DNA of 7,307 bases from an uncultured Petrimonas sp. GTDB lineage: Bacteria > Bacteroidota > Bacteroidia > Bacteroidales > Dysgonomonadaceae. Shown here in pieces: positions 1 to 5,639 of the stretch. Made by a program: the position numbers and the translations under genes. The stretch's first letter is position 1; every line of letters starts with the position of its first letter. The stretch spans positions 1 through 7,307 of the forward strand of contig CAKTUP010000099.1 in assembly GCA_934621705.1 (NCBI GenBank), written 5' to 3'. The notes beneath the pieces are model-generated. The model was not told the origin of the DNA, did not search any database, and worked only from the letters and a program-made list of their open reading frames with translations.

Positions 1-476
1 CGCTTGCGGGCGAAGAAAATCCGGCTTTTAACCGTTCCAATGGGAAGTCCCAGGTGTTGTGCAATTTCTTCGTATTTATATCCAGAAACGTGCATCGAAA
101 AAGGAACTTTATATTCGTCGGTGAAGCTGGTAATTGCCTTGTTTATTTCTTTAATGGTGTATGCGCCGTCGGGTGTGTTAAAACCTGAATCTTGCGGCAG
201 ATTAAGATGATACAGGTTTTCCGTTTTGTCGATAATTGTTTGGCTTCTAACGATTTTCCGATAATTATTCACAAATATATTGTGCATTATCGTAAAAACC
301 CATCCTTTGAAATTTACGTTTTCGTAATATTTCTCTCTGTTGTCTAAAACGCGTAAGGTAGTTTCTTGCAAAAGATCTTTTGCGTCTTCTCGATCTGCAG
401 TTAAAGTTAGCGCGAAGTTGAACATATTATCCTGCAAACCCAGTAATCTGTTTTCGAAAGAACTTTTTGACTTCAT
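1..476 (-). CDS. ECF-family RNA polymerase sigma factor, C-terminus cut by window edge
   Basis: Reading the minus strand from the ATG at 476-474 gives 158 uninterrupted codons to the left edge, starting MKSKSSFENRLLGLQDNMFN. Residues about 10-75 match sigma-70 region 2: DAKDLLQETTLRVL (31-44) is the usual core-binding stretch, and FKGWVFTIMHNIFVNNYRK (57-74) is the region 2.3/2.4 segment that melts and reads the -10 element. Residues about 108-158 match region 4, with the helix-turn-helix YEEIAQHLGLPIGTVKSRIF (135-154) that reads the -35 element. No region 3 separates them, which is typical of ECF sigma factors. Family members are usually about 160-190 residues, so probably only a short tail is missing. 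No anti-sigma gene is visible; in this phylum it often lies downstream, which would be off the left edge. The gene is divergent from htpG. The regulon and inducing signal cannot be read from this window. Confidence 0.9.
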   Translation of the reverse strand, partial: MKSKSSFENRLLGLQDNMFNFALTLTADREDAKDLLQETTLRVLDNREKYYENVNFKGWVFTIMHNIFVNNYRKIVRSQTIIDKTENLYHLNLPQDSGFNTPDGAYTIKEINKAITSFTDEYKVPFSMHVSGYKYEEIAQHLGLPIGTVKSRIFFARK

Positions 477-559
477 AACTTTTAATTTTTTGTTTGTGTT
501 GTGTTATAAAACTTAGCTTTATTTGATTTTACAAAATACATATATCGCTTTGTCTTCTG

Positions 560-567
560 CAAATATA
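560..567 (-). promoter_or_regulatory. candidate Bacteroidota -7 box for the sigma factor gene
   Basis: The minus strand reads TATATTTG, an exact match to the Bacteroidota -7 consensus TAnnTTTG. It would place transcription start near 553 and leave a leader of about 77 nt before the ATG at 476. No convincing -33 TTTG is found 19-21 bp upstream. A second exact match, TAAATTTG on the minus strand at 626-633, is an alternative that would give a longer leader. The region is AT-rich, so chance matches are expected. Confidence 0.4.
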
Positions 568-682
568 ATAACATAATTCACTTATTCAGTATTTTTTTAT
601 TTCAAAAACATTTAATTAGTGTTAACAAATTTACGAAGTGATATTATTTTACTAATAATCAGCATTTTGAATTCAGCGCAAA

Positions 683-699
683 TGTGGATTTTTTCCACA
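683..699. repeat. perfect dyad TGTGGA-5-TCCACA
   Basis: A 6-bp perfect inverted repeat, TGTGGA (683-688) and TCCACA (694-699), with a five-T spacer. It is the most G+C-containing dyad in the divergent region and lies between the candidate promoters, a typical place for an operator. The right half, TTTTCCACA (691-699), is one base from a DnaA box (TTATCCACA). It could equally be a weak hairpin. No known regulator can be assigned. Confidence 0.4.
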
Positions 700-700
700 C

Positions 701-739
701 ATTATTCATAAATAATATTTATAACACAGCATGAATAAT
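701..739. repeat. 9-bp inverted repeat ATTATTCAT / ATGAATAAT
   Basis: Perfect 9-bp arms at 701-709 and 731-739 are separated by 21 bases, so equivalent positions are 30 bp apart, close to three helical turns. It directly abuts the dyad at 683-699 and precedes the candidate htpG -7 box at 752-759, a position compatible with an activator or repressor site. The arms are mostly A/T, so chance is a real alternative. Confidence 0.35.
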
Positions 740-751
740 CTAAAAACGTAA

Positions 752-759
752 TAATTTTG
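752..759 (+). promoter_or_regulatory. candidate -7 box for htpG
   Basis: TAATTTTG matches TAnnTTTG exactly. Transcription would start near 766, giving a leader of about 175 nt that includes the hairpins at 774-790 and 825-845. No -33 TTTG is seen at the expected distance. A weaker near-match, TACTATTTG at 895-903, has three bases instead of two between TA and TTTG; it would give a leader of about 30 nt and is an alternative start. Confidence 0.35.
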
Positions 760-773
760 TAACAACTCCATAT

Positions 774-790
774 TTTAGAACATTTCTAAA
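774..790 (+). repeat. short hairpin TTTAGAA-CAT-TTCTAAA in presumed htpG leader
   Basis: Seven perfectly paired bases enclose a 3-nt loop. It is A/U-rich and would be weak as RNA. If transcription starts near 766 it would form the 5' end of the htpG mRNA. Function unknown; a second perfect hairpin follows at 825-845. Confidence 0.3.
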
Positions 791-824
791 TAATTTTTTA
801 AAAAGTGCTCTGAAAAGGATTTTG

Positions 825-845
825 GTTTAACAAACAAAGTTAAAC
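825..845 (+). repeat. inverted repeat GTTTAAC-7-GTTAAAC
   Basis: Perfect 7-bp arms at 825-831 and 839-845 around a 7-base spacer (AAACAAA), about 95 bases before the htpG start codon. It could be a protein-binding dyad or a leader hairpin. Nothing in the sequence decides between these. Confidence 0.35.
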
Positions 846-940
846 GATGACTGACAAACAGATAAACTCAGAATTCAAAACATTCGTTATGGCATACTAT
901 TTGCTAATAAAATGATGGAATAAAACAAACACCATATAAT

Positions 941-2830
941 ATGATAAAAGAAGGACAAATTGGGGTAACAACCGGAAATATTTTCCCCATCATCAAGAAA
1001 TTTCTTTACAGCGACCACGAAATTTTTCTTCGTGAAGTAGTTTCAAACGCCGTTGACGCCACACAAAAGTTGAAAACATTATCCGATGTGGGCGAATTTA
1101 AAGGAGAATTGGGCGATTTAGCCGTGAAAGTTTCAATAGACAAAAAAGCCAAAACCTTAACTATTTCCGACCGCGGAATCGGGATGACGGCCGACGAAGT
1201 GGATAAATACATCAATCAGATTGCGCTTTCATCGGCAAACGATTTTTTGGATAAGTACAAAGACAATGCCAATGCCATTATCGGGCATTTCGGGCTGGGT
1301 TTTTACTCCACGTTTATGGTGGCCAAAAAGGTGGAAATCGTTACCAAATCTTACAAGGATGAGCCTGCCGTAAAATGGTCGTGCGAAGGCGATCCCGCAT
1401 ACAAAATGGAAGAATCCGATAAAACCGATCGCGGAACAGACATTATTATATATATTGATGAAGAAAACGAAGAGTTTTTGGAAAACACCAAAATCGAATC
1501 GTTACTTAATAAATACTGTAAGTTTCTGCCGGTTCCTATCGTTTTCGGTAAGAAACAGGAGTGGAAAGACGGAAAATACGTCGATACCGAAGAAGACAAC
1601 GTCATCAACGATGTAAACCCGCTCTGGAAACAGAAACCCGCTGGGTTAACGGACGAAGATTATCGGGAATTTTACCGCAAATTGTATCCGATGAGCATGG
1701 ACGAACCGCTTTTCTGGATTCATTTGAACGTGGATTACCCGTTCAACCTGACCGGAATTCTCTATTTCCCGAAAATAAAAAGCAACATCGAGTTACAACG
1801 AAACAAAATCCAGTTATACAGCAACCAGGTTTTCGTGACCGATTCGGTGGAAGGAATCGTTCCCGAGTTTTTGACGTTGCTGCACGGCGTGCTCGACTCG
1901 CCCGATATTCCGCTCAACGTTTCACGTTCTTACCTGCAAAGCGACAACAACGTGAAGAAAATTTCGAATCACATTACCAAAAAAGTGGCCGATAAACTGG
2001 AAGAAATTTTCAAAAAAGAGCGCACTCAATTCGAAGAAAAATGGGACAGCCTCAAGATTTTCGTGGAATACGGAATGCTTACCGAAGACAGGTTTTACGA
2101 CCGGGCATCCAAATTCACGCTGCTAAAAAATACGGACGGGAAGTATTTCACGCTCGACGAGTATAAAACACTGATCGAAAGCACGCAAACCGATAAAAAC
2201 GGCACATTGGTTTACCTGTACGCCAACGATCGGGAAGACCAGTACTCGTTTATCGATGCTGCCAAAGAAAAAGGCTACGACGTGCTGATGATGGACGGAC
2301 AATTGGACGTGCATTGGGTGGGACTTTTGGAGCAGAAACTGGAGAAAACCCGTTTCGTTCGTGTGGACAGCAACACGGTGGAACACCTTATCGAAAAGGA
2401 AGAAGAAACTTCCGTGGAATTATCGGACAAGGAAAAAGAAAACCTTACCGAAGCCGTGAAATCGCAACTTCCGAAAATCGATAAAACGGAATTCAATGTC
2501 GATTTCAAATCGCTGGGCGAAAGCACCCGTCCGGTTCAGATAACGCAAGACGAGTTTTCGCGCCGAATGAAAGAAATGTCGGCCATGCAGCCCGGAATGG
2601 CTTTTTACGGCGAAATGCCCAATATGTTTCAGGTAATTCTAAATATGGATCATCCGCTGGCAAAACAACTGCTGAACGACACCAAAGACATATCGAAAGA
2701 AAATGCAGCCGAATTTGCATCGAAAGACGCTAAACTCAAACAGATTATCGATCTGGCGCTCTTGTCTAACGGCATGCTCAAAGGCGAAGCGTTGAGCAAC
2801 TTTATTAAAAGAAGCGTGGAAATGATTTAA
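941..2830 (+). CDS. htpG: molecular chaperone HtpG (bacterial Hsp90)
   Basis: A 629-residue cytosolic ATP-dependent dimeric chaperone that helps client proteins fold and limits stress damage. The N-terminal GHKL ATPase domain (about 1-215) is intact: EIFLREVVSNAVDATQKL (27-44) with the catalytic Glu32 and Mg/ATP-binding Asn36, DRGIGM (77-82) with nucleotide-contacting Asp77, the lid glycines GHFGLGF (115-121), and the GTDIII strand. The middle domain (about 225-495) has the ATPase-activating arginine Arg329 in LNVSRSYL. The C-terminal dimerisation domain ends with a GEALSNFIKRSVEMI tail. ATG 941 is chosen because MIKEGQIGVTTGNIFPIIKK aligns with the family N-terminus; the upstream sequence is A-rich without a Shine-Dalgarno, as is normal for the phylum. 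Its length is near E. coli HtpG (624) and, as I recall, about 50 residues shorter than Bacteroides and Porphyromonas homologues. It is monocistronic, with a terminator 12 bases after the stop. Confidence 0.98.
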   Translation: MIKEGQIGVTTGNIFPIIKKFLYSDHEIFLREVVSNAVDATQKLKTLSDVGEFKGELGDLAVKVSIDKKAKTLTISDRGIGMTADEVDKYINQIALSSANDFLDKYKDNANAIIGHFGLGFYSTFMVAKKVEIVTKSYKDEPAVKWSCEGDPAYKMEESDKTDRGTDIIIYIDEENEEFLENTKIESLLNKYCKFLPVPIVFGKKQEWKDGKYVDTEEDNVINDVNPLWKQKPAGLTDEDYREFYRKLYPMSMDEPLFWIHLNVDYPFNLTGILYFPKIKSNIELQRNKIQLYSNQVFVTDSVEGIVPEFLTLLHGVLDSPDIPLNVSRSYLQSDNNVKKISNHITKKVADKLEEIFKKERTQFEEKWDSLKIFVEYGMLTEDRFYDRASKFTLLKNTDGKYFTLDEYKTLIESTQTDKNGTLVYLYANDREDQYSFIDAAKEKGYDVLMMDGQLDVHWVGLLEQKLEKTRFVRVDSNTVEHLIEKEEETSVELSDKEKENLTEAVKSQLPKIDKTEFNVDFKSLGESTRPVQITQDEFSRRMKEMSAMQPGMAFYGEMPNMFQVILNMDHPLAKQLLNDTKDISKENAAEFASKDAKLKQIIDLALLSNGMLKGEALSNFIKRSVEMI

Positions 2831-2842
2831 TTATAGCTTTTG

Positions 2843-2881
2843 AAAACCTTCATTGAAGTTTTGGTTCGATGGAGGTTTTTT
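2843..2881 (+). terminator. intrinsic terminator of htpG
   Basis: AAAACCTTCAT (2843-2853) pairs with ATGGAGGTTTT (2869-2879) over 11 positions, including one G-U pair, around a 15-nt loop, and runs into six T residues (2876-2881). It starts 12 bases after the htpG stop codon. The left-hand A run mirrors the T run, so it may also work on the opposite strand. Confidence 0.85.
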
Positions 2882-2964
2882 CATATTCACACATAAATAA
2901 TGGTTCTGTTAAAACCACTTTTTTGTTTTCGTAACTTATTATAAGTTCATAAACGAAAAAACAT

Positions 2965-2972
2965 TATCTTTG
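2965..2972 (+). promoter_or_regulatory. -7 box for the SusD-like lipoprotein gene
   Basis: TATCTTTG matches the Bacteroidota -7 consensus TAnnTTTG exactly. Transcription would start around 2979, about 22 nt before the ATG at 3001, and the site lies just after the htpG terminator. No clear -33 TTTG is seen at 19-21 bp. Position and match together make this the best promoter call in the window. It implies the lipoprotein gene is transcribed independently of htpG. Confidence 0.6.
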
Positions 2973-3000
2973 CCATAAATTAACAAAAAATGAAAATATT

Positions 3001-5187
3001 ATGAAGAAAATTCTCTATTTGTTACTATTATCTTTGGCTATCATTGCTTGTAAAAAAGATGAAATAATACCCGAAACACCCCCTGCGCCTAAAAAATACC
3101 AAATAGCAGGAAAAGCAGAAAAAGGACCATTTTTAAAAGGTTCAAAAATTACTATTCAGGAGCTTAGTAATGATTTAACTCCCACAGGAAAGAACTTTAC
3201 AACTACTATCATTGACGATGAAGGGACATTTAATCTTGGAAACTTTGAACTTGCTTCGCCATACGTAGAGCTGATTGCCGACGGCTTCTTCTATAACGAA
3301 ATAACTGGAGATTTATCGAAAAGTCAAATAACGCTATACGGCTTGGCTGATTTACAGGAAAGCACTACCGTAAACGTAAACTTAATTACACACATTACCA
3401 AAGATAGAATTGTTCATTTGGTAAAGACCGAAAAAACAACGTTTAAAGACGCCCAGTTGAAAGCTCAAAAAGAACTACTTACCATTTTTGGCTTACAGAA
3501 ATACAATGAGAAAAACTTCAATAACATCTCTATATCAGATGGTTCTTACGAATCTTCATCTCAGGTTATAATATCATCCATATTACTAAAAGACAAATCG
3601 GAAGCACAATTTACCGAATTTATTACCACCTTGTCATCCAATTTCAAATCCACCGGCACTTTTCCAGACAACATCAAGGAGGATTTATGGAAAATTAGTG
3701 TACAGCTACCTTTCGAGAACATAGCCAGTCAATTAGCCAATCGCTACCAACAACTAAACAAAGAAATCAATTTGTTGGATTTGCGCTATTTTGTGGATTG
3801 GGACAAAGATGGAATCGCAGGAAACGAATTGGGTGACATAAACGCAGAAAAAATATTGGAGTTTGAAGTTGATACACTCTTTGTACCCAAAAGTGGCGGC
3901 GAGTTTAAAGTAAAGATCAATGCGAATATCCCTTTTTCAGGCAATTATCCTTCATTTTCACCAATTCCGGGTGTTAGCATAGATTATAACCCAATCAGAG
4001 AAATATATACCAACATTATGATAATCGATAAGAATTTAATCGGCAATGAGATTATCATAAAAATAGCGGCGAGCGATGGTGCTTTTATGAACGACTCAGA
4101 TATAAGCGTATATAGCTATGACGGCAAAACTAAAGCCACACTTGTCATCAAACAAGAAGGAGATCTTAGCAAACTTTCTAACAAACAAATACAAGTTTTC
4201 AGTCCTTTTATAACTGCATCATACGATGCTTTCGATTTAAATTTTACTACAGAAGCACTTTACACACAATCTGTGCATTTACCAGCTGATGGCTACTTCA
4301 ATCAAAATTGGGAGCAATTTTACGAGAACAAAATTAATTCCAGTTCAAGCGTTTTAGGTTCTATTTGGTCGGGGAATTATCAAGCTATTGGAAGACTAAA
4401 TATTTTAATAACCTATAATGAACTACCTGGATCTTTAAAATCTTCTTTTCTTACATTACGCTCAATACTTTACTACCAAACAACAATTTTATGGGGAAAC
4501 ATTGTATATATTGAAAACAACGACCCAAACAATATATACATACCACAATCAAAAGAAAATGAAGTATATGAAAAGCTGTCTTCAGTTCTAGAAAAAGAGA
4601 GAAATTTATTATCGGATGAGAAACAAACCGTATTGCCTTTTTCCCGTGATTTGGCAAATGCAACACTTGCAAAAATCTTAATGCACCAGAAGAAACACAG
4701 TGAAGCACTAGAATTGTTGGAGATTATAATCAATAGCAACAAATACCAATTGGAGAGCAGCCGCGAAAAAGCACTACAGAAAAACAGCAATGAACTCATT
4801 TATTATACATTATTGCCTGAAAATAGTAACTATAAGAAAGTATTTTCGAATAAGGAAATTCTTCCTATGTCAAGATTTACAGAAATATTATTGCTGTCAT
4901 CAGAATGTGCTTTTCATACCGGAAACAAAACGAAAATGGCAAATTATTTAAATCAAATTGAAAAAGCAAGAGGTAGAGCATCTCTGTATTCATCAACCTC
5001 TACAATTGAAAATATTCGTGAATTATGGAGAGACGAAATGGCTGGTGAATTTTCATACTTTGATTTTCTAAAGCGAAATGGTTTAACAGAAACCACATTA
5101 AACATAGAATCATATAGAAGACTATTTCCTATCCCCAGAATTGAAATTGATAGAAATCCTGTGATTATACAAAATCCGGGATATTAA
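3001..5187 (+). CDS. chimeric SusD/RagB-like surface lipoprotein with BACON-like domain
   Basis: 728 residues. Seen: a lipoprotein signal (MKKILYLLLLSLAIIAC, lipidated Cys17) followed by KKDE, matching the K-(D/E)2 surface-export signal described for Bacteroidota, so the protein probably faces outward on the outer membrane. Residues about 33-260 resemble a recurrent Bacteroidota lipoprotein module (GPFLKGSKITIQEL 42-55; STTVNVNLITHITKDRIVHL 121-140), then DWDKDGIAGNELGD (266-279). About 286-387 looks like a BACON beta-sandwich (LEFEVDTLFVPKSGGEF, ending TLVIKQEG). About 395-728 is SusD/RagB-like: a WSGNYQAIGRLNILI helix (456-470), LRSILYYQTTILWG (486-499), TPR-like helices with HSEALELLEIIINSNKYQL (566-584), RDEMAGEFSYFDFLKRNG (677-694), and the C-terminal signature FPIPRIEIDRNPVIIQNPGY (709-728). 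SusD proteins bind glycans or other nutrients over a SusC TonB-dependent channel. Here the SusD part is only about 330 residues and no susC flanks it. Substrate unknown. Markedly AT-richer than its neighbours. Confidence 0.85.
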   Translation: MKKILYLLLLSLAIIACKKDEIIPETPPAPKKYQIAGKAEKGPFLKGSKITIQELSNDLTPTGKNFTTTIIDDEGTFNLGNFELASPYVELIADGFFYNEITGDLSKSQITLYGLADLQESTTVNVNLITHITKDRIVHLVKTEKTTFKDAQLKAQKELLTIFGLQKYNEKNFNNISISDGSYESSSQVIISSILLKDKSEAQFTEFITTLSSNFKSTGTFPDNIKEDLWKISVQLPFENIASQLANRYQQLNKEINLLDLRYFVDWDKDGIAGNELGDINAEKILEFEVDTLFVPKSGGEFKVKINANIPFSGNYPSFSPIPGVSIDYNPIREIYTNIMIIDKNLIGNEIIIKIAASDGAFMNDSDISVYSYDGKTKATLVIKQEGDLSKLSNKQIQVFSPFITASYDAFDLNFTTEALYTQSVHLPADGYFNQNWEQFYENKINSSSSVLGSIWSGNYQAIGRLNILITYNELPGSLKSSFLTLRSILYYQTTILWGNIVYIENNDPNNIYIPQSKENEVYEKLSSVLEKERNLLSDEKQTVLPFSRDLANATLAKILMHQKKHSEALELLEIIINSNKYQLESSREKALQKNSNELIYYTLLPENSNYKKVFSNKEILPMSRFTEILLLSSECAFHTGNKTKMANYLNQIEKARGRASLYSSTSTIENIRELWRDEMAGEFSYFDFLKRNGLTETTLNIESYRRLFPIPRIEIDRNPVIIQNPGY

Positions 5188-5221
5188 ATTCATTATTGAG
5201 TATCGGATATTGTACCGAAAC

Positions 5222-5403
5222 GCCACGAAGTGGCAACTTATTTTAGTCCAATGCAGAGCGAAGCGGCACGTTGGGTTGGCAGTTACAACTCCCGATTTCG
5301 CCCTGAAAGGGCAGTTTAAGTTGGGCGTTCAGCCCGCTAACCAAAGACCTATTTTTTACCCCTACCCGATAGGTAGAGTTGAATTAAGTTAGGCTTCCAG
5401 CCT
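5222..5403. repeat. cluster of mini-hairpins, REP-like intergenic element
   Basis: Starting 35 bases after the SusD-like stop codon, this stretch is a string of very short hairpins. They are: GCCAC-GAA-GTGGC (5222-5234); a degenerate one around GCGAAGC (5252-5268); GCCCT-GAA-AGGGC (5300-5312); GGGC-GTTCA-GCCC (5323-5335); CTACC-CGATA-GGTAG (5362-5376); and AGGCT-TCC-AGCCT (5391-5403). Two units share the lead-in TTAAGTT (5316-5322 and 5384-5390). Mosaics of small palindromes between genes are common in Bacteroidota, and I infer a REP-like or non-autonomous mobile repeat. No transposase is in the window. A 60-codon ORF over it (5210-5392) is not credible as a gene. Confidence 0.65.
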
Positions 5404-5520
5404 GTTTTAGGTAAAGATTACGATAATCATATTCATTATAAACTGAATATATTAAAAATTCACCTCTCATTTGCAAAGAAAAGTTTCGCGCACTTCACAG
5501 CAAATAGTTAGTCGAAGAAC
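5404..5520. other. AT-rich spacer, no gene seen
   Basis: The remainder of the 452-base gap between the SusD-like gene and amyA, lying between the mini-hairpin cluster and the long inverted repeat. No open frame with family resemblance and no -7 box match is seen on either strand. It holds one perfect 7-bp inverted repeat, ATATTCA (5429-5435) and TGAATAT (5444-5450), with an 8-nt loop, which may be chance in such AT-rich sequence. Confidence 0.6.
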
Positions 5521-5586
5521 AAAACCTTGTTTTTTTCTGTTTAATTACCATACCAAATGGGATTAAGCGAAAAAACAAGGTTTTTC
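5521..5586. terminator. long inverted repeat, probable bidirectional terminator upstream of amyA
   Basis: AAAACCTTGTTTTTTTC (5521-5537) pairs with GAAAAAACAAGGTTTT (5569-5584) over 16 bp with a single bulged T, around a 31-nt loop, and ends in a T run (5581-5585). The outer part, AAAACC...GGTTTTT, has the same form as the htpG terminator, supporting a terminator role on the plus strand; the A run at the left supports the same on the minus strand. It ends 54 bases before the amyA start, so an amyA leader structure is the alternative. Confidence 0.55.
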
Positions 5587-5639
5587 GTTTATTCGCCGGG
5601 TATTTCAATCAGAACAAAGCATAAATAATCACTATCGAA

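Larger units (their letters stand above)
477..940. other. AT-rich divergent intergenic region with dyad symmetries
   Basis: This 464-base stretch separates the divergent sigma factor and htpG genes. I see no coding potential on either strand. It contains candidate -7 boxes in both directions and four perfect inverted repeats, listed separately: 683-699, 701-739, 774-790 and 825-845. The concentration of dyads suggests operator sites or leader RNA structure, but the low G+C makes short AT-rich palindromes likely by chance. Confidence 0.7.

Noticed and set aside
4..210. 68-codon plus-strand ORF near the left edge
   Set aside because: It is antisense to region 4 of the sigma factor, whose reading frame has clear motifs.
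683..699. Possible replication origin from a near-DnaA box
   Set aside because: Only TTTTCCACA is close to the consensus. There is no cluster of boxes and no dnaA, gidA or similar neighbour.
1561..1995. 144-codon plus-strand ORF inside htpG in another frame
   Set aside because: It is rich in Arg and Gln from frame-shifted reading of htpG, with no family resemblance; htpG itself is unbroken here.
2990..3004. Four-codon leader ORF (ATG AAA ATA TTA TGA) overlapping the lipoprotein start
   Set aside because: The ATGA overlap could suggest translational coupling, but an AT-rich 15-base ORF is easily chance and has no supporting ribosome-binding signal.
5210..5392. 60-codon plus-strand ORF starting MYRNATKWQLILVQC
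   Set aside because: It lies wholly over the mini-hairpin cluster, its codons just translate the palindromes, and there is no start context or family resemblance. Such ORFs are typical spurious calls over intergenic repeats.
5222..5403. CRISPR array
   Set aside because: The small palindromes differ in sequence and spacing, there is no constant 25-40 base repeat with unique spacers, and no cas gene is present.
5222..5403. tRNA or other known structured RNA gene
   Set aside because: The hairpins do not arrange into a cloverleaf, there is no T-loop GTTCRA context with matching acceptor arms, and no promoter was seen. The GTTCA at 5327-5331 is just a hairpin loop.
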